A DNA stretch of 64,000 nucleotides from Actimicrobium sp047621345 (GCA_047621345.1 JBLHLW010000016.1:1-64000), one strand, 5' to 3'; counted from the first letter of the stretch, positions 6,394 to 16,543 are shown. Notes: a model not told the origin generated them from the letters alone. Made by a program: numbers and translations.

Positions 6394-9246
6394 TTAGAAC
6401 TTGTACTTGACGCCGACATTCAGGTAACGGCCGAGCGCACCGCTGTAGTCCAGCGGGTTGTACGACTGGGCACCGTAGGTCAGTGGATCGAGTGGCGGGA
6501 TCCGGTCAAACAAGTTCTGGATCGTTCCGAAAATTTCCACGTTCTTGTTGGCCATCCAGCGGAAGCTCATGTCGACCGTTGTGAAGGACGATAATTTGCA
6601 GCCATTAGGTGCATCGGTACCGTCAGCGAAAACGCTGGCGCAACCAGCGGGGTCATTTTTGAACAGCTTGTTGTCGAGCTTGCCGCGGTAGTTGACGATG
6701 GTCGAGACACGAATCGCGTCGCGTTCCCAGGTTGCTCCCAAGTTGACGCGGTCTGCTGGCGTACCGATACAGTTGGTGACGTCGCAGTTGCCATGTGTGC
6801 CAGCAAAATCATACTCTGAGCCATCTTTTTCCTTGCGCATGAATTTGAACAGATGGGTCCATTTTGCATCCATGGTCAGTTTGCCATTGCCGGTACCCAG
6901 ATCGAAGCCCTGACGGAAGTCGAGGTCGGCACCTTGCACGGTAGTCGAGGCAGAGTTGACATATTTCGCCAGCACTGCAGTGATACCACCCGGATCGCCT
7001 GGAATCGCTGTTGCTGTGGAAGGGTCGCGTGACACCTGGCCCGCTGCAATTGACGCAGAAGTCTGTTCCTGATTAATCTCGTTCTTCCGCTTGATCTGGA
7101 AGAAGTCGAGCGACATGCTGGTCTTCGGCAGTGGATCCCAAACGAAGCCGAGGGTCGTACTCTCGGATTTTTCTGGTTGCAGGTTTCTGTTCGGTGAGGT
7201 GATCACCGCCACGCTGGCAGGCGAACAAGCTGAAGTGACACCGAGAGCGCAACGAGTTGGATCAATTGCGCTGGAGAATGCAGCCAGGCCGCCGTCGCCG
7301 TTTTCTGCTGCACTAGGTGCCCGGAATCCACGAGCTACAGTTCCACGGATCGCAAATTCTTTGACCGGTGTCCATTTAGCGCCAATTTTTGGGGTGAAAG
7401 CATTGCCAACATCGGAGTAGCGGTCAGCACGTACGGCAGCTGACAACTCAAGGGATTTGGCAACAGGTGCTAAAACTTCCGCATACAAAGCACCGACGTT
7501 GCGGCTGCCTTTGTAGGCAGAGTAGCCTAGCCCGATAACATCACCGACTTCTGTGCCGCTGGATGGGTCGAGTTGGACCGACTCGTGACGGAATTCACCG
7601 CCAACGGCCAAGCCGATCGCACCACCGGCAAGCTTGCCGAGTTCGCGCGACGCCTTGAAGTCGATTTGGGTGACCTGCGTCTTCGCATCGTTGCTGACTA
7701 CGGGTGACAAAGCAGCATAGACAGCTGCAGAATTGAGGCCCGCATTTTCGGCGATACGCCAGTAGGTTCCGGCAGGCAATGCTGCATAGGCCGGGCTTCT
7801 GGCTCTAGCGGCAGCGACGTTGGCGGCGGTCGGATTGAGCAATGCGAAGGTTGCTGCCCGTGCCAGGTAGCCGGTGCGGGAATTTGAAACCTTGTTTTCC
7901 GAGTAAAGGAAGGCCGTGTCAAAGTCCCACGCGCCTTGAGTGCCCTTCAGACCGGCAACCAACCGTGTGAAGGTCGAGTCAATACTGCTGACGCGGGGGC
8001 CGACATCGGCGGCGATATAACGCAAGCGTGCTGCTGTGCCGAAGTACGGGTTATCAGGATGAGCAGCACCAAGTGCGACACCGGCGTTGCTAACCGGGCC
8101 GCCCGGGTAACCGACACTGCCACTGACACCTGATGGTGTGGAGTAAGAAACCGACTCGCTCTTGTAGAGGTTGTACTCGACATAGGCTTGCAGGTCCGGA
8201 TTGATCTGGCGTGTGCCGCGACCAAAGAAGTTAAACGTCTCCTGTTTAGGCTGAATTTGGTTGTAGTCTTGCGCCGAATCGGTCAGGCATCCACCGAGCG
8301 GATCGCCTTGCGGATGTGTCGTAAAGTTGCCGCACGCTGCCCCAGGGAAAAGACGGCTGAAGCCGGCGCCAGCGAGGTTGCCGCGGTTGTAGTAGTCCAG
8401 CGTTGTTGGGTTGCGGACATTTCCGTTGACAGCGCTGCTGGCGAGATTGTTGTCAATAATTGCACCGGCACCACTCAAGTTTTCTTGTGCGCTGAAGCCA
8501 TACCCACGCAAATCAGATTTTCCAACCTGGCGACGGTCGCTGCGATCACGGTAGTACGCATCGCCCTTGTTGCCATATTCGAAGTTCAGCAAGACATTGT
8601 ATTTATCCGTATCGATGTCGCCAAAGCCGTGGGTAATCGTAGCGCGGACATCCTTGCCGTCGCCGTAGCTAGCGGTCTGACCGTAGCTTATCTTGGCCGT
8701 TGTACCTTTATAATCTTTGCGAAGGATGACGTTGACTACGCCGGCAATGGCGTCAGAGCCATAAATGGCTGATGCGCCGTCTTTCAGGATTTCAACGCGC
8801 TCGACAGCTTCCAGTGGAATCAGGTTGAGGTCTGCAAAGACTTTTTGACCATCGTCGGCCAAACCGTAGGGCGCAACGCGGCGGCCATTGACCAGTACCA
8901 ATGTCGAAGCGGTGCCGAGGCCGCGCAGCGAGATACCCGATGCACCGGCAGCAAAACCGTTACCAAAGGTGGTTGGTACTGAACCCTGGTTGTCAACGGC
9001 GAGCGATTGCAGCAATTCAGCAACACTGGCCTTGCCGGATTTCTCGATGTCGGTACGGCTCAGTATCTGAACGGCGGAGGCAGTTTCTGCCTGTGCCCGA
9101 CGGATGTTTGACCCTGTCACTTCGACGCGTTGTGTGGCTGCAGCTTCTTGAGCCAAGGCAGGCATGGCGATCATGCCCAGTCCCATGACGACACTGCCTG
9201 AAAACATCAGGCGCATCGACCGTGACAATACGGTTTCCTTCATCAT
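6394..9246 (-). CDS. TonB-dependent outer-membrane receptor
   Basis: About 950 residues: signal peptide (cleavage near ALAQEA, about residue 33), a short TonB-box/linker region, a plug domain (about 45-165) with the typical ISLRGLGTASTLVLVNGRR and VERVEILKDGASAIYGSDAI motifs, then a 22-strand barrel ending in the aromatic VKYKF. It imports a ligand across the outer membrane using TonB. The ligand is not visible from sequence. The gene diverges from a peptide ABC importer with an exported oligopeptidase, which makes a peptide ligand plausible. Start: ATG at 9246, 7 bases after AGGAG; a TTG two codons upstream overlaps the spacer, and an ATG follows at 9243. A terminator follows at 6301. Confidence 0.92.
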   Translation of the reverse strand: MMKETVLSRSMRLMFSGSVVMGLGMIAMPALAQEAAATQRVEVTGSNIRRAQAETASAVQILSRTDIEKSGKASVAELLQSLAVDNQGSVPTTFGNGFAAGASGISLRGLGTASTLVLVNGRRVAPYGLADDGQKVFADLNLIPLEAVERVEILKDGASAIYGSDAIAGVVNVILRKDYKGTTAKISYGQTASYGDGKDVRATITHGFGDIDTDKYNVLLNFEYGNKGDAYYRDRSDRRQVGKSDLRGYGFSAQENLSGAGAIIDNNLASSAVNGNVRNPTTLDYYNRGNLAGAGFSRLFPGAACGNFTTHPQGDPLGGCLTDSAQDYNQIQPKQETFNFFGRGTRQINPDLQAYVEYNLYKSESVSYSTPSGVSGSVGYPGGPVSNAGVALGAAHPDNPYFGTAARLRYIAADVGPRVSSIDSTFTRLVAGLKGTQGAWDFDTAFLYSENKVSNSRTGYLARAATFALLNPTAANVAAARARSPAYAALPAGTYWRIAENAGLNSAAVYAALSPVVSNDAKTQVTQIDFKASRELGKLAGGAIGLAVGGEFRHESVQLDPSSGTEVGDVIGLGYSAYKGSRNVGALYAEVLAPVAKSLELSAAVRADRYSDVGNAFTPKIGAKWTPVKEFAIRGTVARGFRAPSAAENGDGGLAAFSSAIDPTRCALGVTSACSPASVAVITSPNRNLQPEKSESTTLGFVWDPLPKTSMSLDFFQIKRKNEINQEQTSASIAAGQVSRDPSTATAIPGDPGGITAVLAKYVNSASTTVQGADLDFRQGFDLGTGNGKLTMDAKWTHLFKFMRKEKDGSEYDFAGTHGNCDVTNCIGTPADRVNLGATWERDAIRVSTIVNYRGKLDNKLFKNDPAGCASVFADGTDAPNGCKLSSFTTVDMSFRWMANKNVEIFGTIQNLFDRIPPLDPLTYGAQSYNPLDYSGALGRYLNVGVKYKF

Positions 9247-9790
9247 TGCCAAACTCCTTCGGGGGTAGTGTTTTTTAACAACCGATTTTTATTCGCTGGT
9301 TATTTCCAGCTCTACAAACAATTTCCTTGGGAAATTGATTTTGTGAATCACATGGAACCATTTGCTGCAGATCAATGTCAATCTGCAAAATAGAACGGGT
9401 GTTCGAAAAAACAACAGGTTTTTTGTTGAGGAATTGAGGTGTCGGGACCGCCCGATGCAGAGCCAAACAGTGCAGATATATTGTCGATGTTGAATTACGC
9501 TAAATTTTATAAATCGATTTTTGACTTGAGGCGGCACTTGAATTTAGGCTTTTAATTCGCGGAAGGCGACAGGGGTAGGTGAACGTGAAATCTTGTGCGC
9601 AGCAGCATAAAAATATAATTCTCACACTCCCGAATCGTGTTGACTTGCGTTATCTTTACGGCCTTTTACGTCTCGGCCACATGCTGAGGCGCAACGGTCC
9701 AACGATCAATCGGGCCATCCGGTTCAGGCGTGCGATCAGGCATAGTCAGAGCAGGCCCGCATGGCCGCAGCGTATAGAGGATGTCGATCG
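9247..9790. promoter_or_regulatory. Divergent control region between the receptor and the peptide operon
   Basis: A 544-base A/T-rich gap between two divergent transcripts. It holds several inverted repeats: CAATTTCC-TTG-GGAAATTG (9319-9337, perfect 8-base arms) and TGCAGAT-8-ATCTGCA (9366-9387, perfect 7-base arms), with a short TGTGAATCACA palindrome between them. These are in the part nearer the receptor. They could be operators, but I cannot assign a regulator, and no regulator gene is adjacent. No clear gene is present in the gap. Confidence 0.5.
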
Positions 9791-11578
9791 ATGTGGAAAT
9801 TTGTAGCGCACGCGTGCGTCTCCCTGTTGCTGGTTGCCGGCCCTGCCCGTGCCGTTAGTCCGGCCGACCCTGACAAGGTCATCCATTACGCTATGCCGGC
9901 GGCTGATGATGGTTTCGATCTGGTACGTACCGCGAACTATTATTCCGGCGTGATTGCTGAATCCATTTACGAGACGCTACTCACTTACGATTACCTGGCC
10001 AGTCCGGCCAAGCTCGTGCCGAAAGTGGCCGAGGCGATGCCCGAGATCACCGACGGCGGCAAGACCTATACCTTTCATCTCAAGAAAGGGATCTTCTTTA
10101 CTGACGATCCCGCCTTCAAGGGCAAGCCACGAGAACTGATTGCGCAAGACTTTGCCTATGCGTTTCGTCGCCTGCTTGATCCGGTTAATCGCTCGCCTTC
10201 AGCGGGTTTTCTGCAAGGAAAAATCGTCGGCATGGATGCCGTTGTCGCTGCTGCAAAGAAGAGCGGCAAGTTCGATTACGACGCGCCAGTTGCCGGTTTG
10301 CAGACGCCCGACCGCTACACCTTGCAAGTGCGTCTGAATGCCCCCGACTACAATTTCCTGTACGTGATTGCCTACAGTGCGCTCGCCGGTAGCGCGCGCG
10401 AAGTCATTGATGCCTACGGCTTGCAAAGCGGCCAGCATCCGGTCGGTACCGGTGCTTACATGCTGGAGAGTTACGTTCCGCGCAGCAAGATCGTCCTCGT
10501 CGCCAACCCGGGCTATCGCGGTTCGATCTGGAATTTCGAACCTTCATCGGACCCGATGGACCAGCAAATCGTGCGTGACATGAAGGGCAAGAAAATGCCG
10601 CAGGTCGGGCGCATCGAGATCAGCGTGATCGAAGAAGAGCAGGCGCGCTGGCTGGCATTTCAGGACAAGCAGATCGACATCGACTGGATACCGCAACTGG
10701 CATCGCGCACCGCGCTCGATGGGGCCAAGCTCAAGCCCGAATTCGTCGCGCAAAAAATCCGCCTGCAACGCTTTATCGAACCAGCCATCACCTACACGTT
10801 CTTCAACATGCATGACCCCATCGTCGGTGGGTATACAAACGAAAAAAATGCGCTGCGTCGGGCGATCGCGATGTCCTTCAATACTGCCGAAGATGTGGCG
10901 CTTATTCGTCATGGTCAAGCGATGAATGCCGAGATGATCATCCCGCCGGGTGTCGTCGGTTACGACCCGAGCTATCGCAGCAGCATTGGTTACGACCCGG
11001 TACTGGCCAACAAACTGCTCGACCACTTTGGCTACAAGCGTGGTCCCGACGGTTATCGCACGCTGCCCGATGGCAAGCCACTACGTCTGAAAATCAACCG
11101 CGAATCGTCGGTGATTTCGAAGGAATTGTCCGAGATGTGGAAGCGCGGGCTCGACGAGATTGGCGTTCATGCCGAGTACCCGGTCAGCAACTTTGCCGAC
11201 AACCTCAAAGCCGCCAACAAGTGCGAACTGATGATGTGGGGCGGTGCCTGGAGCGTTGATTACCCGGATGGTGAAAATTTCCTGCAACTGTTGTATGGAC
11301 CGAATGCCCATCAGGGCAATAACGGTTGCTACGAGTCGGCCGCTTATGATGCGCTATTCACGAAAGCGATCGCGTTGCCGCCGGGGGGCGAACGCACTGC
11401 GCTGTATGCCCAGATGAACCGGCAGATGGAAGCCGATACGGCCTGGCATCTTGGCGTACTGCGCATCCGCAACTGGGTTAGTCGGCCGTGGGTGCTGGGT
11501 TTCAAGAAGCATCCGTTGCTGCATACCGGCTGGGAATATATTGACGTCGACAAGCGGCTGGTGGAGGAGGGGCGTTGA
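9791..11578 (+). CDS. Peptide ABC transporter substrate-binding protein (SBP family 5), first copy
   Basis: A 595-residue periplasmic binding protein of the DppA/OppA type (SBP_bac_5): signal peptide cleaved near GPARA (about residue 21), then the family pattern beginning at DKVIHYAM, with YDYLASPAKLVPKVAEAMPE in the usual early position. It binds peptides and delivers them to the permeases at 15594 and 16544. The ATG at 9791 is preferred because it gives a clean signal peptide; an ATG 10 codons upstream would add a charged tail. The next gene product is clearly related, so this is a diverged tandem pair. Peptide as ligand is family knowledge; other solutes are possible. Confidence 0.9.
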   Translation: MWKFVAHACVSLLLVAGPARAVSPADPDKVIHYAMPAADDGFDLVRTANYYSGVIAESIYETLLTYDYLASPAKLVPKVAEAMPEITDGGKTYTFHLKKGIFFTDDPAFKGKPRELIAQDFAYAFRRLLDPVNRSPSAGFLQGKIVGMDAVVAAAKKSGKFDYDAPVAGLQTPDRYTLQVRLNAPDYNFLYVIAYSALAGSAREVIDAYGLQSGQHPVGTGAYMLESYVPRSKIVLVANPGYRGSIWNFEPSSDPMDQQIVRDMKGKKMPQVGRIEISVIEEEQARWLAFQDKQIDIDWIPQLASRTALDGAKLKPEFVAQKIRLQRFIEPAITYTFFNMHDPIVGGYTNEKNALRRAIAMSFNTAEDVALIRHGQAMNAEMIIPPGVVGYDPSYRSSIGYDPVLANKLLDHFGYKRGPDGYRTLPDGKPLRLKINRESSVISKELSEMWKRGLDEIGVHAEYPVSNFADNLKAANKCELMMWGGAWSVDYPDGENFLQLLYGPNAHQGNNGCYESAAYDALFTKAIALPPGGERTALYAQMNRQMEADTAWHLGVLRIRNWVSRPWVLGFKKHPLLHTGWEYIDVDKRLVEEGR

Positions 11579-11628
11579 AGGTGGTGGTTTTTGTCGGTGG
11601 GGGGCGCATGGGGGCGCGGTCGGTGGGA

Positions 11629-11668
11629 CGCGCGCGTGGGCACGATAAGTCCGTGCCCACCCTACGGG
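11629..11668. repeat. GTGGGCAC hairpin repeat between the two binding-protein genes
   Basis: GCGTGGGCAC and GTGCCCACCCTAC face each other around a short loop, as in the array at 1-361. It sits in the 204-base gap between two genes of one apparent operon. It could stabilise the upstream message or reduce read-through to the second gene. Confidence 0.7.
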
Positions 11669-11782
11669 CAGCGCACGCGCGCGCCATCGAATGCCCACCC
11701 GCGCGACCTGGCGACGTTCGCCACACTGGCCCGGCGCACTGCACCGACAACAATGACATCGCTCTGACATGCTAGGAAACAC

Positions 11783-13573
11783 ATGACATCACTCTGGTTA
11801 CGCACCCTAATTCTGGCCGGCGCCACGGCGCTGCTGCCGTTGGCATCTCACGCGGCCGGTTCAGCCGATCCCGCCAAGGTCTTGCGCTATGTCTTCCCGG
11901 CCGCCGAATCCGGTTTTGATCCGGCCATCGCGCGGGATCTGTATTCGGCACAAGTGCTGCAATCGGTGTTCGAGACGCTCTATACCTACGACTATCTGGC
12001 CCGTCCCGCCAAGCTGGTGCCGCTGACCGCCGATGGCATGCCGGAGGTGACCGAGGAAGGCAAGGTCTACACAATCCGTCTGAAGAAAGGCATCACCTTT
12101 TATCCCGACGCCGCCTTCAAGGGTAAGACGCGCGAACTGACGATGGCCGACTATATGTATTCGTTCCGTCGCCTGTTCGACCCGAAACTGGCATCGCCAC
12201 ACACCTGGCTGTTCGAGGGCAAGGTCATCGGCCTCGACGACCTCGCCAAGGAAGCCAAAAAGACCGGCAAGTTTGACTACGACACCCCGATCGCCGGTTT
12301 CGAACTGCTCGATCCGTACACGTTGCGCATCCGCCTGACCCAGCCCGATTTTAATCTCGGCATGATTCTGGCGCACATCCCCACTGGCGCCGTGGCACGC
12401 GAAGTGATCGAGAAATACCACGATACCGGCGGCCAAGTGATGGCCAATCCGGTCGGCACCGGGCCGTATCATCTAACTGAATGGGTACGCTCGTCTCGCA
12501 TTGAACTGACTGCCAGCCCGGCGTATCGCGGCTTTACGTGGGATTTCAAAGCCGGCAGCGATCCCGAAGACCAAGCCATTGTTGCCAGCCTCAAGGGCAA
12601 GCGGATGCCGCAAATCGGCCGTGTCGAAATCGCCGTGATGGTCGAAGACCAGTCGCGTCTGCTGGCCTTCCAGAACGATGAAATCGACCTGTTCGAATTG
12701 CAGGGGCCACTTGCGCCGCAACTGCTGGTGCGCGGCAAGCTCAAACCCGAGTTCGCCAAAAAAGGCTACCAGCTCTCGCGCATCGTCGATCCCGAATCGA
12801 GCTACTACTACTGGAATATGGAAGACCCGGTACTGGGCGGGTTTGACAAGCACAAGATTGCGCTGCGCCGCGCCATCGCGATGGCCCACAACGTCGATGA
12901 AGAAATTCGCCTGATCTGGAATGGCGAAGCCACCGCGCTGGAATATCCGATCCCGCCCGGTGTCGTCGGCCATGACCCGTCGTACAAGAGTTCCATCCAG
13001 TACGACCCGGTCGCTGCCAATGCCCTGCTCGACAAATTCGGCTACAAGAAAGGCGGCGACGGTTACCGCAATCTGCCTAGCGGCAAACCGTTCACGATCC
13101 GTTATTCGGCGCGCAACGACAGCACCGGCCAGCAGCAAGCCGAGATGTGGAAAAAGACCTACGACTCGATCGCCATTCGCATGACCGGCGATGTGCGTCC
13201 GTTTCCGGATTTGCTGAAAGCCGAAAAATCCTGCCAGCTGCAAACCCGCACCTCGCCGTGGATTGCCGACTATCCCGATGGTGACAATTTCATGCAGTTG
13301 TACTACGGCCCGAATACCGGCCAGAACAACAATGGCTGCGTCAAGATCCCGGCCTACGATGAGCTGTATCGCGCCTCGCAAAAGCTGGCGGATGGTCCCG
13401 AGCGCGATCTGATTTATCACAAGATGACCCGCATCATGGAGCTGTACTCGGCCCAGCGGATGGGCTATGCGCGCTTTCGCAACATGGTGTCGCAAGCACG
13501 CGTGATCGGCTACAAGAAACATCCGATCCTGAGCGCCGAGTGGATGTACTTTGATATCGAGAAAAACAAATGA
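11783..13573 (+). CDS. Peptide ABC transporter substrate-binding protein (SBP family 5), second copy
   Basis: A 596-residue homologue of the preceding protein, with signal peptide (cleavage near SHAAG, about residue 25) and the same landmarks (YDYLARPAKLVPL, DPVGTGPYHLTEW-like segment, PIPPGVVGHDPSYKSS). The two copies share many blocks but differ through most of the ligand-contact regions, so they probably bind different peptides. The stop overlaps the start of the M3 peptidase by 4 bases (ATGA), which shows translational coupling. The ATG at 11783 follows AGGAAAC at a reasonable distance. Confidence 0.9.
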   Translation: MTSLWLRTLILAGATALLPLASHAAGSADPAKVLRYVFPAAESGFDPAIARDLYSAQVLQSVFETLYTYDYLARPAKLVPLTADGMPEVTEEGKVYTIRLKKGITFYPDAAFKGKTRELTMADYMYSFRRLFDPKLASPHTWLFEGKVIGLDDLAKEAKKTGKFDYDTPIAGFELLDPYTLRIRLTQPDFNLGMILAHIPTGAVAREVIEKYHDTGGQVMANPVGTGPYHLTEWVRSSRIELTASPAYRGFTWDFKAGSDPEDQAIVASLKGKRMPQIGRVEIAVMVEDQSRLLAFQNDEIDLFELQGPLAPQLLVRGKLKPEFAKKGYQLSRIVDPESSYYYWNMEDPVLGGFDKHKIALRRAIAMAHNVDEEIRLIWNGEATALEYPIPPGVVGHDPSYKSSIQYDPVAANALLDKFGYKKGGDGYRNLPSGKPFTIRYSARNDSTGQQQAEMWKKTYDSIAIRMTGDVRPFPDLLKAEKSCQLQTRTSPWIADYPDGDNFMQLYYGPNTGQNNNGCVKIPAYDELYRASQKLADGPERDLIYHKMTRIMELYSAQRMGYARFRNMVSQARVIGYKKHPILSAEWMYFDIEKNK

Positions 13574-15576
13574 TGCTACGTACTTTGAGCCTGACCACCC
13601 TGATGCTGGTTGTTCCGCTGGCCGTTGCTGCGCCAGAGCGTGCGCTGGTTCCGTTGATCGATGCAGCGCAAGTTGCACCGCTGTGCCAGTCCAGCCTGAC
13701 CGACTTGCGTCAGCGTGTCGCCGCCATGGTGGCGTTGCCGCCGGAGCGCGCGCGGGATGTCGCGGTCGTTCTCGACGAATGGAATCGGCTGCAGATGGCG
13801 ATGCAGGATGTCGACGGTCCGCTCTCGATTCTAAGTAATGTCTCGCCGGACAAGGCCACGCGCAGCGCGATGGAAGCCTGCCTCGTTGAGCTCGGTCAGT
13901 TCGAGACCGATCTCAACCAGAATCCGGTCGTCTATGCGCAATTCAAAGGCATCACGCCGCGCGACGCCATCGAAACCAAGCTGCGTCAGGACGTGCTCGA
14001 TGGCTTCGAGGATACCGGTGCCGCGCTCGCGCCGGCGCAACAGGCGCGCCTGAAAGCGATCCTGAAACAACTCGAAGAACTCGGTCAAGCCTTCGCCCGC
14101 AACGTGCGCGACAACAGTACGCAACTGGTCTTTAGTGCACAGGAAGTCACCGGCTTGCCGGCCGATTATCTGGCGCGTGCCAAGCGCGATGACAAGGGCA
14201 ATTATTTGCTCGGTTACGCCACGCCGGAATACCTGCCGTTCATGGAGTACGCCGACGACGCCAACGCCCGCAAGCGTTATCAGGCGGCCTACACCAATCG
14301 TGGCACCGCAGCCAATCCGCCCATGCTGAAAGAGGCAATGGCCTTGCGCCAGGAACTGGCAAGCTTGTTCGGTTTGCCGACCTATGCAGATTTCGCGATC
14401 CGTCGCCGCATGGCAAAAACACCCGGGGCGGTCTTCACCTTCCTCGATGAAGTTCAGGCCGCCGTTACCGAGCTGGAGAAAAAAGAAATCGCCGAACTGC
14501 GCGCCTTCAAGGCCGAGACCCTGAAGACCACGCTGGCCGACACCCGCATCGACCGCTGGGACGCCGGCTACTGGCAGCAGAAATTGAAGAAGGCGCGCTA
14601 CAACGTCGACCAGAATGCGCTGCGCGCGTACTTCCCGACCCCGGCTGCGCTGGCCTGGATCATGGATATTTCCTCCCGCCTGTACGGTATCAGTTTCACC
14701 CGCGTCGAGGTGCCAGTCTGGCATGCCGACGTGCAGTACTACGATGTCTTCGACACCAAATCAGCGCAACGCATCGGCGGTATCTACCTCGATCCGTTTC
14801 CGCGTGAAGGCAAATATGGCCACGCCGCCGCCTTCGGTGTTCGCGGTGTCAGTACGCTGGCCCAGCGCACGCCGGTCTCGGTACTGCTGACCAATTTCAA
14901 TCGCACCGGCCTGTCGAGCGATGAGCTCGAAACCATGGTTCATGAATTCGGCCACGTGCTGCATGGTGTGCTGTCGCAGACCCGTTACGTGTCGCAGGCC
15001 GGTACTCGTGTCGAGCGCGATTTTGTCGAAGCGCCGTCGCAAATGTATGAAGAATGGGCCCGTCGCAAAGAGTCGCTGGGTTCGCTGGCCAACTTCTGCA
15101 GCACGCCGTGTCCGGTCGTCGATGACGCGTTGCTGACGCGCCTGACCGCCGCGCACAACTTCGGTCGTGGCCTGCGTTACGGTCGTCAGTTGCTGTACGC
15201 GCGTTATGACATGAACGTCTACTCAGTGACCCCCGCCATGAAGGCCGGCGATCCTCTGGCGATCTGGAACACGATGGAAGCGGCGACCCCGCTCGGTCAC
15301 GTCGCCGGCACCGAATTCCCCGGCCAGTTCGGCCACATCATGGGCGGTTATTCAGCCGGCTATTACGGTTACATGTGGTCCGAAGTACTGGCGCTCGACA
15401 TGCTGTCGGCTTACCAGGACAAGCTGATGGACCCGGCCGTTGGCCAGCGCTACCGGCAAACTATTCTGGCCCGCGGCGGTGAAGCGCTCGGCGCCGACAT
15501 GGTGCGTGAATTCCTCGGACGCGCGCCGGACAGTAAGGCATTTTTCGACGAAATTTCCGGCCAGCGGCTGCACTGA
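13570..15576 (+). CDS. Exported M3-family zinc oligopeptidase
   Basis: A 668-residue thimet-oligopeptidase-like protein (peptidase family M3). It carries the zinc motif HEFGH at residues 458-462, followed by the third ligand region DFVEAPSQ about 27 residues later. The first about 21 residues form a signal peptide (hydrophobic core, cleavage near AVAAPE), so the enzyme is likely periplasmic, unlike the usual cytoplasmic OpdA/Dcp-type relatives. It is coupled (4-base overlap) to the second binding protein and lies before the permeases. The sensible reading is that it trims peptides in the periplasm before or during capture. The site of action is inferred from the signal peptide. Confidence 0.9.
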   Translation: MMLRTLSLTTLMLVVPLAVAAPERALVPLIDAAQVAPLCQSSLTDLRQRVAAMVALPPERARDVAVVLDEWNRLQMAMQDVDGPLSILSNVSPDKATRSAMEACLVELGQFETDLNQNPVVYAQFKGITPRDAIETKLRQDVLDGFEDTGAALAPAQQARLKAILKQLEELGQAFARNVRDNSTQLVFSAQEVTGLPADYLARAKRDDKGNYLLGYATPEYLPFMEYADDANARKRYQAAYTNRGTAANPPMLKEAMALRQELASLFGLPTYADFAIRRRMAKTPGAVFTFLDEVQAAVTELEKKEIAELRAFKAETLKTTLADTRIDRWDAGYWQQKLKKARYNVDQNALRAYFPTPAALAWIMDISSRLYGISFTRVEVPVWHADVQYYDVFDTKSAQRIGGIYLDPFPREGKYGHAAAFGVRGVSTLAQRTPVSVLLTNFNRTGLSSDELETMVHEFGHVLHGVLSQTRYVSQAGTRVERDFVEAPSQMYEEWARRKESLGSLANFCSTPCPVVDDALLTRLTAAHNFGRGLRYGRQLLYARYDMNVYSVTPAMKAGDPLAIWNTMEAATPLGHVAGTEFPGQFGHIMGGYSAGYYGYMWSEVLALDMLSAYQDKLMDPAVGQRYRQTILARGGEALGADMVREFLGRAPDSKAFFDEISGQRLH

Positions 15577-15593
15577 AAGGGCACGAGCACACT

Positions 15594-16532
15594 ATGACTT
15601 CCTACATATTGCGGCGCCTGTGGCAAATGCTACCGACCATGCTGGGCGTGATCCTGCTGGTCTTCATGCTGTTCAACTGGGTGGGTGGCGATCCGGCCTA
15701 CATCCTGGCCGGCAAGATGTCGAACGCCGAACAGATTGCCAACATCCGCACCCAGCTTGGCATCGACCAGCCGTTCTACGTGCAGCTATGGATTTTCATC
15801 AAGCAGATCGTCACCTTCGATTTCGGCAGTAGCTGGAGCACCGGCGAAAAAGTCTCCAGCGTGATCCTGTCGCGCCTTGGGCCATCGCTCACCGTACTCA
15901 TTCCATTGACCATCCTCGAAACCGTGATCGCCATCGGCCTGGCGCTGGGTATTGCCTTTGTGCGCGGGTCACTCACTGACCGCGCCGTGATGGTGGCTTG
16001 TACCGTCGGTATGTCCATCAGCATTTTGGTCTACATCATCGTGTTCCAGTACTTCTTTGCCTACAAGCTCGGCATGTTCCCGGTGCAGGGTTGGGGCGAT
16101 AACTTCCTCGAAAACCTGTTCAAGTATGCGCTGCTGCCTATCCTCATTGGTCTGGCCGTCAGCGTGGCGCCGACGTTGCGCTTGTTCCGTACCTTCGTGC
16201 TCGATGAAGTCAATCAGGATTACGTGCGCACCGCGCGTGCCAAGGGCGTTTCCGAGCGCCGCATCCTGTGGGTGCATGTATTGCGCAACGCGGCTATTCC
16301 GATCATCACGCACGTGATGTCGAACTTGCCTGCACTGCTGATCGGCGCCTTCCTGATCGAACGCTTTTTCTCGATCCCGGGGATTGGTCGCGAAGTCATT
16401 CTGGCTGTTGAGCGCAGCGACTTCCCGGTCATCAAGGCGATCACTGTCTACGTCGCCGCCGCCACGATGATCTTCAATTTGCTCACGGACTTGCTGTATC
16501 AGGCCGTTGATCCACGCGTACAACTGAAGTAG
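15594..16532 (+). CDS. Peptide ABC transporter permease, DppB type
   Basis: A 312-residue inner-membrane protein with six predicted helices. The first helix starts at once (YILRRLWQMLPTMLGVILLV), which is diagnostic of the DppB/OppB family. The cytoplasmic EAA loop that docks the ATPase is at VRTARAKGVSERRILWVHVL (about residue 210). It pairs with the next gene as the two halves of the channel. It starts 17 bases after the peptidase stop. No truncation or missing element is seen. Confidence 0.92.
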   Translation: MTSYILRRLWQMLPTMLGVILLVFMLFNWVGGDPAYILAGKMSNAEQIANIRTQLGIDQPFYVQLWIFIKQIVTFDFGSSWSTGEKVSSVILSRLGPSLTVLIPLTILETVIAIGLALGIAFVRGSLTDRAVMVACTVGMSISILVYIIVFQYFFAYKLGMFPVQGWGDNFLENLFKYALLPILIGLAVSVAPTLRLFRTFVLDEVNQDYVRTARAKGVSERRILWVHVLRNAAIPIITHVMSNLPALLIGAFLIERFFSIPGIGREVILAVERSDFPVIKAITVYVAAATMIFNLLTDLLYQAVDPRVQLK

Positions 16533-16543
16533 GAACCGGATTC

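Noticed and set aside
12473..13678. Long minus-strand frame (401 codons) opposite the second binding protein
   Set aside because: Shadow of a high-GC gene; no family recognised and no ribosome site.
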